Source of the DNA: Glacieibacterium sp038211965
Lineage (GTDB): Bacteria > Pseudomonadota > Alphaproteobacteria > Sphingomonadales > Sphingomonadaceae
Assembly: GCA_038211965.1 (NCBI GenBank)
Contig: JBBQVB010000001.1
Span: forward strand, 1 to 64,000
Direction: 5' to 3'
DNA: 64,000 nt
Shown: positions 43,238 through 51,089 of the stretch, piece by piece
How positions within the stretch are numbered: the first letter of the stretch is position 1
Layout: each line of letters opens with the position of its first letter
Translations under genes and position numbers: made by a program
Notes under the pieces: model-generated
Told to the model about the DNA's origin: nothing
What the model saw: the letters and a program-made list of their open reading frames with translations, nothing else
Database searches by the model: none

Positions 43238-45553
43238 ATGCGCGAGAAGGAATTGCGGCTGGCGCTCGTCTGCTACGGCGGCGTCAGCCTCGCGATCTAC
43301 ATGCACGGCATCACCAAGGAGGTGTGGAAGCTGTTGCGCGCCTCGGCCGCGCGCGCCGCACCGGGTGAGGCGATGCCGGTGCCCGATACCGAGGCGGTCT
43401 ACCGCGACCTGCTCGACGCGCTCAGCCCGCATCTCGAACTGCGCGTCCTGACCGATATCGTCGCGGGCGCGAGCGCCGGGGGGATCAACGGCATATTGCT
43501 CGCGCACGCTATCGCGGGCGGGCACGACATGGAGCCGCTGCGCGACCTGTGGCTCGGCGGCGCCGATATTGAAAAGCTGCTCGAGCCGATGGGGGCCGCG
43601 ACGCGCTTCAGCAAATGGTGGGCGGGGCCGCTGGTATGGTGGGCACGGCGGCGCGGTATCGGCCTGAATGACATGAGCGAGCCCGAGGTGCAGACCGAGG
43701 TGCGCGCCAAGCTGTCGAAGCTGATGCGCTCGCGCTGGTTCCACCCGCCGTTCTCGGGCGCGGCGTTCACTGCGATGCTCTACGACGCGCTGGCGGCGAT
43801 GGAGGCGGGCAAACGCGGCCCCGCACTGCTCCCCGCCAGCCAGCCGCTCGACCTGTTCGTCACCGTCACCGATTATCACGGCGCGCCCGACCATCTGCGC
43901 CTCCACTCGCCCCCCGACATCGTCGAGACCGAACACCGGCTGGTCATCGCATTCAACGCCCCCGGTGCGGCGGCGGGAGAGGGTGGTGCGCCTCGGCGCA
44001 GCCTCGGCCACCGCGCCGAACTGGCGTTCGCGGCGCGCGCCACGGCGTCGTTCCCGGGCGCGTTCCCGCCGGCACGGGTCGCCGAGGTCGATACCGTCGT
44101 CGCGACGCGCGGCGACCGCTGGCCGGGGCGCGAGGCGTTCCTGGCACGGTTGTTCCCGCAGCGCGGCGGCGACTATGCGGGCGCAACGCTGATCGACGGC
44201 AGCGTCCTCAACAACCGCCCGTTCGGCCCCGCGATCGAAGCGCTGCGCCATCGCCCCGCGCATCGCGAGGTCGATCGCCGCTTCGTCTACATCGACCCCA
44301 AGCCCGGCGGCCACGACCCCGGTATGGGCAGCGACTCCGCGCTGCCGGGGTGGTTCTCGACGGTGCTGCGCAGCCTTGCCGACATCCCGCGCGAACAGCC
44401 GATCCGTGACAACCTCGCGGCGATCGAGGCGCTGTCGGCAAAGGTCCGCCGTCTGCGCTTCGTCGTCGACGGCATGACCCCGGCGGTCGACGCGGCAATC
44501 GAGGGCGCGGTCGGGGCACGTTTCTTCCTGTTCAAACTGACCCCCGAACGCCTGTCCGACTGGCGCTCGCGGACCCAGACGGTGGCGGCGCGCGAGGCGG
44601 GTTTCGCCTACGCCGCCTATGGCCAGCTCAAGCTCAGCCATGTCGTCGAGAGCGCTGTCGAGCGAATCGTCGCGCTCGGCGGGCATCTCCCCGCCGGGAC
44701 CGACCGGGGGGTGCGCGCGGCGCTGTGGTCGACCGTCCATGCGCAGGGCGTCGATGCCGTCGATGCCGCGACCGGGCGCGACGGAGCATCGTCGGACTAT
44801 GTGCTGTTCCTGCGCAATTTCGATCTCGGCTTCCGCATCCGCCGCCTGCGCTTTCTGATCCGGCGTCTCAACATGCTCGGCGTTGCCACGGCCGCGCTCA
44901 AGGAGCGACGTGCGGTCGAAGGCGTGAAGGCCGTGCTGTACACGATCCTCGCGCCCTATCTCGAGCGGCGGCGCGAGGCCTTCTACGACGATGCAGCACG
45001 GGCGGCGGCCAGGGACGCGGCGGCGGAACCGGCGGCGGCGCTCAAAGCGCTCGCAGCGGCAATGGACCTGCGTGCGCTCGACACCGCGAGCGACGCGGCG
45101 CTGGTCGGCCTGCTCGGTCCCGATCTGCCGACGCCGCTGCGCCGCGCGCTGCTGCGCGCCTATCTCGGCTTTCCGTTCTACGACATCGCGATGCTGCCGC
45201 AGCTCGAAGGCGACGGCATCGACGAATTCGATGAAATCCAGGTCGACCGCATCTCCCCCGACGACGCCGTGGCGATCCGCAAGGGCGGGGCCGCTGCGAC
45301 GCTCAAGGGCACGCAGTTCAACGCCTTCGGGGCGTTCTTCAGCCGCGCCTACCGCGAGAACGATTACCTTTGGGGCCGTCTCCATGCCGCCGATCGGCTG
45401 ATCGACATCGTCGTCTCGACGCTCCCCGAAGGCGTGTCATTCGATAGCGCGCCGTTCAAGCAGCGCGCCTTCCGCGCCGTGCTCGAGGCCGAACGACCGT
45501 TTCTGACAACGGTACCCGAGTTGCTCGCGAGCCTCGAACGCGAGATCGGCTAG
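43238..45553 (+). CDS. patatin-like phospholipase (DUF3376 type)
   Basis: This 771-residue protein has an N-terminal patatin domain: the oxyanion segment CYGGVSLAIYMHG, the serine elbow GASAGG with Ser79, and the dyad Asp in LIDGSVLNNRPF near residue 318. Patatins use a Ser-Asp dyad to release fatty acids from membrane lipids. A long C-terminal helical region, as in DUF3376 proteins, makes up the second half. There is no signal peptide. The neighbours (phosphatase, ceramidase-like protein) also suggest lipid or phosphate turnover, though they are not an operon. Confidence 0.88.
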   Translation: MREKELRLALVCYGGVSLAIYMHGITKEVWKLLRASAARAAPGEAMPVPDTEAVYRDLLDALSPHLELRVLTDIVAGASAGGINGILLAHAIAGGHDMEPLRDLWLGGADIEKLLEPMGAATRFSKWWAGPLVWWARRRGIGLNDMSEPEVQTEVRAKLSKLMRSRWFHPPFSGAAFTAMLYDALAAMEAGKRGPALLPASQPLDLFVTVTDYHGAPDHLRLHSPPDIVETEHRLVIAFNAPGAAAGEGGAPRRSLGHRAELAFAARATASFPGAFPPARVAEVDTVVATRGDRWPGREAFLARLFPQRGGDYAGATLIDGSVLNNRPFGPAIEALRHRPAHREVDRRFVYIDPKPGGHDPGMGSDSALPGWFSTVLRSLADIPREQPIRDNLAAIEALSAKVRRLRFVVDGMTPAVDAAIEGAVGARFFLFKLTPERLSDWRSRTQTVAAREAGFAYAAYGQLKLSHVVESAVERIVALGGHLPAGTDRGVRAALWSTVHAQGVDAVDAATGRDGASSDYVLFLRNFDLGFRIRRLRFLIRRLNMLGVATAALKERRAVEGVKAVLYTILAPYLERRREAFYDDAARAAARDAAAEPAAALKALAAAMDLRALDTASDAALVGLLGPDLPTPLRRALLRAYLGFPFYDIAMLPQLEGDGIDEFDEIQVDRISPDDAVAIRKGGAAATLKGTQFNAFGAFFSRAYRENDYLWGRLHAADRLIDIVVSTLPEGVSFDSAPFKQRAFRAVLEAERPFLTTVPELLASLEREIG

Positions 45554-45568
45554 GCCGGCCGAACGCGC

Positions 45569-46345
45569 TCAGGTCAGGCCGCGCCGTTCGCTGCGGTAAT
45601 AGGCGTAGCTGCAGGCGATCGCGGTGGCACCCAGCAGATGCCAGACGGCGTGGCCCTGGACGAGGCTGTCGGGCGCGCAGACCTGCCGGGTATTGTCGAG
45701 GATCCAGATCCCGAAGGCGACCGCCTTCGCGGCGATCCCGGCGACGAACAGCCAGACGATGACACCGGGCCGCCGGGGTCGCGCCAGCGCCATCTCGACG
45801 ATGATCGCGACGATCAACAGAACGAGGAACAGGTAACGCCGCGCGTCGGGGACGACGTAGAGCAACGCGATCAACGCGGCGCAGAGGGCCACGTAGAAGA
45901 TCACCGCCTGCTGCACCGTCAGGCTGCGCCACCGCGCCACGGCATACGTCAGCGCGAAGCCCGTCAGCAGGTACATGCCGACGACGTCGGCGAACTGCCC
46001 CCACAGGGTCAGCGTCGCGTGCAGCAAGGCGCTGCCGACGCCGATGACCACCGCGCTGAGACCGTACCAGACGACTCCCGGCCCCGCGAATGCCGTTGCT
46101 GCGGCGGAACGCGTTGCCGACAGCATGATCCAGCTGCCGACCGCGACATAGCCGAACGACGACCAGGTGTTCGCGGGCTGGAGCAGCAGGTCGCCACGCC
46201 GCGGCAGCTCGCAGAAACAATGCGTGGCGGTACACGACGCAGGCAAGTAGCGCGTCCAGTCGGGGCCGAGCAGACTGAGCACCGCAAGCGTCGCGGCGAT
46301 CCACAGGATTGTCAGAACGGCGGTCTGCAGGGCGCGGCTGGTCAT
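45569..46345 (-). CDS. alkaline-ceramidase-like membrane hydrolase (CREST superfamily)
   Basis: This 258-residue protein has about seven membrane helices and the ceramidase signatures: CELPRRGDLLLQPANTWSSF near the N-terminus, GVGSALLHATLTLWGQFAD with His109 and Asp120, and QGHAVWHLLGA with His232 and His236. These match the zinc-binding His and the Asp of alkaline ceramidases and PAQR-like CREST hydrolases. Sphingomonads build their outer membrane with glycosphingolipids, so hydrolysis of a ceramide-type amide bond is plausible. It is convergent with the patatin gene (15-base gap). Confidence 0.85.
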   Translation of the reverse strand: MTSRALQTAVLTILWIAATLAVLSLLGPDWTRYLPASCTATHCFCELPRRGDLLLQPANTWSSFGYVAVGSWIMLSATRSAAATAFAGPGVVWYGLSAVVIGVGSALLHATLTLWGQFADVVGMYLLTGFALTYAVARWRSLTVQQAVIFYVALCAALIALLYVVPDARRYLFLVLLIVAIIVEMALARPRRPGVIVWLFVAGIAAKAVAFGIWILDNTRQVCAPDSLVQGHAVWHLLGATAIACSYAYYRSERRGLT

Positions 46346-46388
46346 GCGCTGGAGTTAGACGCTGTTGGCGTGCGGAAGGAAAGGGCGA

Positions 46389-46439
46389 CGCGGCAAAGCC
46401 GCGCCGTCGGACGGGTTCGGCGGGCTTGCCGCCGACCCG
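46389..46439 (-). terminator. tandem hairpins downstream of rplS
   Basis: CGCGGC at 46389-46394 pairs with GCCGCG at 46398-46403 around AAA. A second structure joins 46413-46423 to 46429-46438 (CGGCGG/CCGCCG extended by GGGT/ACCC). They fill the 166-base gap after the rplS stop and before the next reverse-strand gene and probably end the ffh-rplS transcript. Confidence 0.55.
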
Positions 46440-46511
46440 CCGCCCGCGCCTGCGCGAGTCCGCAGCGCAGGCCGCGAACGCAAGCGCGTTCCCGACCTCC
46501 GCGGGGCCGCG

Positions 46512-46892
46512 CTACGCTTCGCGCGCCGGCCGCGGATCGCGCTTCTCGACGATGCGCGCCGACTTGCCCGAACGCCCGCGCAGATAATAGAGCTTGGCGC
46601 GCCGCACGATGCCGCGCCGCACGACCTCGATCGAATCGATGTTCGGCGAATAGAGCGGGAAGACGCGCTCGACGCCCTCGCCGAAGCTCGTCTTGCGGAC
46701 GGTGAAATTGCTGCCCATGCCCTTGTTCGAGCGGGCGATGCAGACGCCCTCGTAGTTCTGGACGCGCGTGCGCTCGCCCTCGACGCCGCGGACGCCGACG
46801 CGCAGGGTGTCTCCGGCGCGGAACTGGGGGATGGCCTTCGCCTCGACGTATTTGGCGATCTGCTCGGCTTCGATCGTCTGGATGAGATTCAT
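46512..46892 (-). CDS. rplS: 50S ribosomal protein L19
   Basis: L19 lies at the interface of the 30S and 50S subunits. The 126-residue protein has FRAGDTLRVGVRGVEGERTR, FTVRKTSFGEGVERVFPLYSPNIDSIEVVRRG and RRAKLYYLRGRSGKSARIVEKR, all diagnostic of the family. It begins one base after the trmD stop and ends the ffh-rpsP-rimM-trmD-rplS series. Confidence 0.97.
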   Translation of the reverse strand: MNLIQTIEAEQIAKYVEAKAIPQFRAGDTLRVGVRGVEGERTRVQNYEGVCIARSNKGMGSNFTVRKTSFGEGVERVFPLYSPNIDSIEVVRRGIVRRAKLYYLRGRSGKSARIVEKRDPRPAREA

Positions 46893-46893
46893 C

Positions 46894-47622
46894 TCATTCG
46901 CTTTCTTCGACGTGCGCGCCAGAGGGCGACTGGACCCGAGCGCCGGAATGGCGCTCCCACAGGTCCGGCCGCCGTAGCCGTGTGTCCGCTTCGGAACGCG
47001 CCTGTCGCCAGGCCGCGATCTTCGCGTGATCCCCCGATCGCAACACTTCGGGGATCGCCAGACCCTCCCATACGGGCGGTCTGGTATAGTGCGGATGTTC
47101 GAGAAGACCGCTTTCGAAGCTCTCGTCGTCCCCGCTCAAGGGCGCGCCCATTACACCGGGGAGCAGCCGCACGCAAGCATCGAGCAGCACCAGCGCCGCC
47201 GTCTCGCCGCCCGACAGAACATAGTCGCCGATGCTGATCTCCTCGATGCCGCGCGCGGCGAAGATCCGCTCGTCGAAGCCCTCGAAGCGCCCGCACAGGA
47301 TCGTCACGCCCGGTCCGCGCGCGAGGCCGCGCACCCGCGCCTGCGTCAGCGGGGCCCCACGCGGCGTCATCGCGACCACCGGCGTACCGTTTGCCACCGC
47401 ATCGAGCGTTGCCGCCACCACGTCGGCGCGCAGCACCATACCCGGTCCGCCGCCCGCCGGGGTGTCGTCGACCGACCGATGCCTGTCGGTGGTGAAGTCC
47501 CGAATGTTGTGCGCGGCGCACGACCAGAGCCTGTCCGCCAGCGCGCGCCCGGCGAGGCTGACGCCCAGCGGCCCGGGAAACATCTCGGGATAAAGCGTAA
47601 GCAGGGTGGCGGACCAGGTCAG
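46894..47622 (-). CDS. trmD: tRNA (guanine-N1-)-methyltransferase TrmD, apparent CTG start
   Basis: TrmD methylates G37 of tRNAs that read codons starting with C or G and prevents frameshifting. The SPOUT knot motifs are present: GGGPGMVLR, CGRFEGFDER and EISIGDYVLSGGETAAL. The expected first strand TWSATLLTLYPEMFPG is encoded, but no ATG, GTG or TTG lies at its start. The only suitable codon is CTG at 47622-47620, overlapping the vapC stop as CTGA, the same geometry as the ATGA and GTGA junctions elsewhere here. A start at the internal ATG (47583) would remove the first strand. From CTG the length is 242 residues, normal for TrmD. The upstream vapBC pair separates it from rimM. Confidence 0.88.
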   Translation of the reverse strand: MTWSATLLTLYPEMFPGPLGVSLAGRALADRLWSCAAHNIRDFTTDRHRSVDDTPAGGGPGMVLRADVVAATLDAVANGTPVVAMTPRGAPLTQARVRGLARGPGVTILCGRFEGFDERIFAARGIEEISIGDYVLSGGETAALVLLDACVRLLPGVMGAPLSGDDESFESGLLEHPHYTRPPVWEGLAIPEVLRSGDHAKIAAWRQARSEADTRLRRPDLWERHSGARVQSPSGAHVEESE

Positions 47623-48002
47623 GGGAGCGTCCAGTTCTCGACCCGCAACCCCGGCACATCGGCGAAGTCGGCCACGTTGTTCGTTATGACCGTTGCGCCG
47701 ATACTGATCGCATGCGCCGCAAGCAGCCGGTCGAACCGCGCCCGCTTGAACGGCAGGCGAGCATAGGCGCGTGCCGCCGCCTCGTCGAATGCGACCAGCG
47801 GGATTGCCGAGATGAATGCCTCTAGCACGTCGGGCGCGGGTGGCTTGCCCGCCACGGTACCATAGGCAATTTCGGCGAAGCTTATCGTCGAGATGGCGAT
47901 CTCGCCCGGAAAGCATTTGTTGATCCGTGCCGTCAGCGCGTCGTGTCCCTCGTCCATCGAATAGACCGCAGCATCGGCATCGATCAGGTACCGGATGATC
48001 AC
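47619..48002 (-). CDS. vapC: VapC-type PIN-domain toxin
   Basis: This 127-residue PIN-domain ribonuclease has the acidic active-site residues in YLIDADAAVY (Asp8), SFAEIAYG (Glu in the second motif) and FDRLLAAHA, with the closing NNVADFADVPGLRVENW typical of VapC/FitB. VapC toxins cleave specific tRNAs or rRNA and stop translation. It overlaps the antitoxin gene as ATGA and abuts trmD, so its message probably runs into trmD and rplS. Confidence 0.92.
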   Translation of the reverse strand: MIIRYLIDADAAVYSMDEGHDALTARINKCFPGEIAISTISFAEIAYGTVAGKPPAPDVLEAFISAIPLVAFDEAAARAYARLPFKRARFDRLLAAHAISIGATVITNNVADFADVPGLRVENWTLP

Positions 48003-48271
48003 GCCCGCGCGGCGGCCGTGCGCGCTGTCATCGTGCTGGGCCGCTCGTCGAAGTCCTCGCGAGGTCCCAAGCGTGCGCCCGGTGCCTTGCCCGCGAAGCC
48101 GCTGACATCGATCGTGCGGCGTCGGGCGTTGTCGATCGCCTCAACGATCCAGCGGCCCTGCTCCTCGCGGACTTCGACTGGCGTACCTGCGACCGCGCCG
48201 AACGACGCGGGCAGGCGCACCGCCATCGAATTTCCCGACTTGAAAATCCTGGTCGCGCGACGGGTCGACAC
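47999..48271 (-). CDS. vapB: VapB-type AbrB-fold antitoxin
   Basis: This 90-residue antitoxin has an N-terminal SpoVT/AbrB swapped-hairpin DNA-binding domain, with the motif IFKSGNSMAVRLPASFG at about 9-25. The Arg-rich, flexible C-terminal part should wrap the VapC active site. VapB proteins with VapC repress their own promoter; an AT-rich repeat that could be the operator lies directly upstream. Confidence 0.9.
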   Translation of the reverse strand: MSTRRATRIFKSGNSMAVRLPASFGAVAGTPVEVREEQGRWIVEAIDNARRRTIDVSGFAGKAPGARLGPREDFDERPSTMTARTAAARA

Positions 48272-48280
48272 GGCAGCCTC

Positions 48281-48302
48281 CGTATATCCGCAGCGTATAT
48301 AC
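48281..48302 (-). promoter_or_regulatory. putative vapBC operator/promoter
   Basis: Two direct copies of CGTATAT (48281-48287 and 48294-48300) are spaced 13 bases apart, and the second is part of the perfect palindrome GTATATAC (48295-48302). This AT-rich island in very GC-rich DNA sits between the rimM stop and the vapB start. Such repeats are the usual target of AbrB-type antitoxins and include -10-like TATA sequences. Confidence 0.5.
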
Positions 48303-48841
48303 TAAGCGACGAAATCGGCGTCAATCACCACCGTTGCCCCGACCTCGGGGACCGCGGCGGGGCTGAACGGGACCATGAAGGTTCGGCCATCGGGCCGCGC
48401 GATCTCGATGATGTCGCCCGCGCCGAAATTCTCGACCGCGACAACGGCTCCCAGCGCGGCTCCCGCCGTATCGACGCAGGGCCGCCCGATCAGGTCGCTG
48501 ACATAGAATTCACCGTCGTCGAGCGCGGGCAGGTCGGTACGCGCGACGGTCAGCGGCGTGCCGCGCAGCGCCTCGGCGGCGGTCCGGTCGGCGACTTCGG
48601 CGAACTTGGCGACGGCCATGCCGCTCCTCGGCCCCTTGTCGGGGCGGATGCGGACGAGCGCCAGCGTGCGGCCGCCCGCTTCGAACACCTTGTGGCGTTC
48701 GAGGCTGGCGATGGACTCGGCGAACAGCTTGAGGCGGACCTCGCCGCCGATGCCCTGCGCGCCTGCGACGACGGCGAGGGTGACGCGGTCGCCACCGGAC
48801 GCTGGGGTGGCGCGACCGTCGGGCCGGTCACCCCCCGCCAT
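48302..48841 (-). CDS. rimM: 16S rRNA processing / ribosome maturation factor RimM
   Basis: RimM helps mature the 30S head and binds S19. The N-terminal domain has GAQGIGGEVRLKLF (usually GAHGVRGEVR) and the C-terminal PRC-barrel domain contains GEFYVSDLIGRPC and MVPFSPAAVPEV. Of 179 residues, the first 19 before VTLAVVAGAQG are poorly conserved, so a GTG 18 codons downstream is an alternative start. It begins two bases after rpsP. Confidence 0.92.
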   Translation of the reverse strand: MAGGDRPDGRATPASGGDRVTLAVVAGAQGIGGEVRLKLFAESIASLERHKVFEAGGRTLALVRIRPDKGPRSGMAVAKFAEVADRTAAEALRGTPLTVARTDLPALDDGEFYVSDLIGRPCVDTAGAALGAVVAVENFGAGDIIEIARPDGRTFMVPFSPAAVPEVGATVVIDADFVA

Positions 48842-48843
48842 GC

Positions 48844-49455
48844 TCAGACCACCGGACCGGCGGGCGAAGCGTCGGTTTCGGTCGCCGTTTCGAGGTCGGA
48901 TGCCGGGGCGGGATCGCCTGCCGGGGCATCGGCCTCGACCGCGGCTTCGGCTTCGGGTGCAGCGGCATCGACGACCGGCTCGGCCTCGGGCGCAGCCGCC
49001 TCGACGGCAACCTCGGGCTCGGGCGCAGGGGCCGCAGCGGCCTCGGCAGCAGCGGCCGCCGCAGCGGTCGCGGCCTCGGCGGCAGCGACCTTGGCGGCCT
49101 CGGCGGCTTCGATTGCTTCGCTTGCCTTGGTTGCCTTCACTTCGGCGCGTTCCTTGGCGTTGGCGCCGGGTTCGCCCTTCTTGAGGTTCGACTTGGCGGC
49201 GCGGGTGCGGATACCCATCGCGTCGAGAAAGCGCGCGACGCGGTCCGACGGCTGCGCGCCGACACCGAGCCAGTGCGCCGCGCGCTCGGCATCGAGCTTG
49301 ATGCGCTCGGGCGAATCCTTGGGCAGCAGCGGGTTGTAGGTGCCGAGCTTCTCGAGGAAGCGCCCGTCGCGCGGCTGGCGCGAGTCGGTGACGACGATGC
49401 GGTAAAACGGGCGCTTCTTCATGCCGCCGCGCGCGAGGCGAATTGCCAGTGCCAT
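48844..49455 (-). CDS. rpsP: 30S ribosomal protein S16 with long acidic Ala-rich tail
   Basis: S16 is an early-binding 30S protein. The core of about 85 residues is clear: ALAIRLARGGMKKRPFYRIV, DGRFLEKLGTYNPL and AAHWLGVGAQPSDRVARFL. After residue 90 a basic patch (RAAKSNLKKGEPG) is followed by about 95 residues made mostly of Ala, Glu, Pro and Val in imperfect repeats (APEAE, EAAAA). At 203 residues it is more than twice E. coli S16. Alphaproteobacterial S16 proteins often have extensions, but this one is long. The tail is likely disordered. Confidence 0.95.
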   Translation of the reverse strand: MALAIRLARGGMKKRPFYRIVVTDSRQPRDGRFLEKLGTYNPLLPKDSPERIKLDAERAAHWLGVGAQPSDRVARFLDAMGIRTRAAKSNLKKGEPGANAKERAEVKATKASEAIEAAEAAKVAAAEAATAAAAAAAEAAAAPAPEPEVAVEAAAPEAEPVVDAAAPEAEAAVEADAPAGDPAPASDLETATETDASPAGPVV

Positions 49456-49479
49456 TCAGTCAGTCCTTTTAAAAATTCA

Positions 49480-50949
49480 TTAGCGTTTGAGAAATTTGTC
49501 GAAACCCGGCGGCAGGCCGCCCTGGCCACCGCCCAGCATCTTGCCGAAATCGGGCATGCCACCGCCACCCATGCCGCCAGCACCGGGCATGCCGCCCATC
49601 TTGCCGAGCATCGCCGCCATGCCCTTCATGCCGCCCATCTTCCTGAGCTTCTTCATGGCATTGGCCATTTCCATGTGCATCTTGAGGACCTTGTTGACCT
49701 CCTGCACATTGGTCCCGGCGCCCTTGGCGATGCGGATACGGCGCTTGGCCGAAATGATCTCGGGCTTGCTGCGCTCCTTGGGGGTCATCGAACAGATCAC
49801 CGCCTCCATGCGCCCGAGCACCTTGTCGTCGACCGCCCCGCCCGCCATCGCCGCCTTGGCCTTGGCGAGCCCGGGAATCATCCCGGCGATCGCGCCGAGG
49901 CCACCCATCTTCTTCATCTGGCCGAGCTGCGTGCGCAGGTCCTCCATGTCGAACTGGCCCTTGGCCATCTTCGCGGCCATCTTCTCGGCGGCTTCCGCCT
50001 CGAAGGTTTCCGCCGCGCGCTCGACGAGGCCGACGACGTCGCCCATGCCGAGGATGCGTCCCGCAACGCGGACCGGATCGAACGCCTCGAGCGCGTCGAG
50101 CTTCTCGCCGGTCCCGGCGAACTTGATCGGCTTGCCCGTCACCGAGCGCATACTGAGCGCCGCACCGCCGCGCGCGTCGCCGTCCATGCGCGTCAGCACG
50201 ACACCGGTCAGCGCGACCTGCCCGCCGAACGCAGTGGCGACATTGACCGCATCCTGTCCCGTCAGCGCATCGACCACGAGGAGGATTTCTTGCGGGGCAC
50301 CCTCGCGCGCGACCGCCTGCATCTCGCCCATCAGCGCGTCGTCGACGTGAAGGCGACCGGCGGTGTCGAGGAGCAGCACGTCGAAACCCTGCAAGCGCGC
50401 TGCCGTCTTCGCGCGCTTCGCGATGTCGACGGGCGATTGCCCCGCGACGATCGGCAGCGTCGCGACGCCGGTCTGCTCGCCAAGGATTCGCAGCTGCTCC
50501 TGCGCGGCGGGGCGCGCGACGTCGAGCGACGCCATCAGCACCTTCTTGCCCGATTTTTCGGTCAGGCGCTTGCCGAGCTTCGCGCACGTCGTCGTCTTGC
50601 CCGACCCCTGCAGCCCGACGAACATCACGACCGCAGGCGGCGTCACGTCGAGGTTGAGATCGACGCTCTCGCTGCCGAGCATCTCGACCAGCGCGTCGTT
50701 GACCAGCTTGACGACCTGCTGCCCCGGCGTCACCGAGCGCACGACATCGTGACCGATGGCGCGTTCGGTCAATTGTTCGATGAAGGTCTTGACGACGGGC
50801 AGCGCGACATCGGCTTCGAGCAGCGCGATGCGCACCTCGCGCATCGCCGCGCGCACGTCGAGCTCGGTCAACGCGCCGCGCCCGCGCAGCTTGTCGAAAA
50901 CGCCGCTCAGGCGATCGGATAGGGTGTCGAACAGAAGAACCGGCTCCAA
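49480..50949 (-). CDS. ffh: signal recognition particle protein Ffh
   Basis: Ffh binds signal peptides on nascent chains and, with SRP RNA and FtsY, targets them to the membrane. The N domain is followed by the GTPase domain with GLQGSGKTTT, LDVARPAAQEQL, DTAGRLHVD and TRMDGDARGGAAL. The C-terminal M domain is rich in Met and ends GGMPDFGKMLGGGQGG. The 489-residue length is normal. It is first of the ffh-rpsP-rimM-trmD-rplS block; the 140-base gap upstream should hold the promoter. Confidence 0.96.
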   Translation of the reverse strand: MEPVLLFDTLSDRLSGVFDKLRGRGALTELDVRAAMREVRIALLEADVALPVVKTFIEQLTERAIGHDVVRSVTPGQQVVKLVNDALVEMLGSESVDLNLDVTPPAVVMFVGLQGSGKTTTCAKLGKRLTEKSGKKVLMASLDVARPAAQEQLRILGEQTGVATLPIVAGQSPVDIAKRAKTAARLQGFDVLLLDTAGRLHVDDALMGEMQAVAREGAPQEILLVVDALTGQDAVNVATAFGGQVALTGVVLTRMDGDARGGAALSMRSVTGKPIKFAGTGEKLDALEAFDPVRVAGRILGMGDVVGLVERAAETFEAEAAEKMAAKMAKGQFDMEDLRTQLGQMKKMGGLGAIAGMIPGLAKAKAAMAGGAVDDKVLGRMEAVICSMTPKERSKPEIISAKRRIRIAKGAGTNVQEVNKVLKMHMEMANAMKKLRKMGGMKGMAAMLGKMGGMPGAGGMGGGGMPDFGKMLGGGQGGLPPGFDKFLKR

Positions 50950-51089
50950 TAACGCGCAACTAATCGAGCGCCGGCGAGCGCACCCGCGCCGACCGACGTG
51001 CGCCCTCGGGCGCTTCGCCCCCCACCGGGGAACGGGGGCGCTGTAGGGGATGGGGGGGCGGGGGTCAAGCTGGGGGATCCCGCGCGAAG

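Noticed and set aside
42968..45385. Long reverse-strand open frame (805 codons) opposite the patatin gene
   Set aside because: It is shadow coding caused by high GC; the forward protein has clear catalytic motifs and the reverse product has none.
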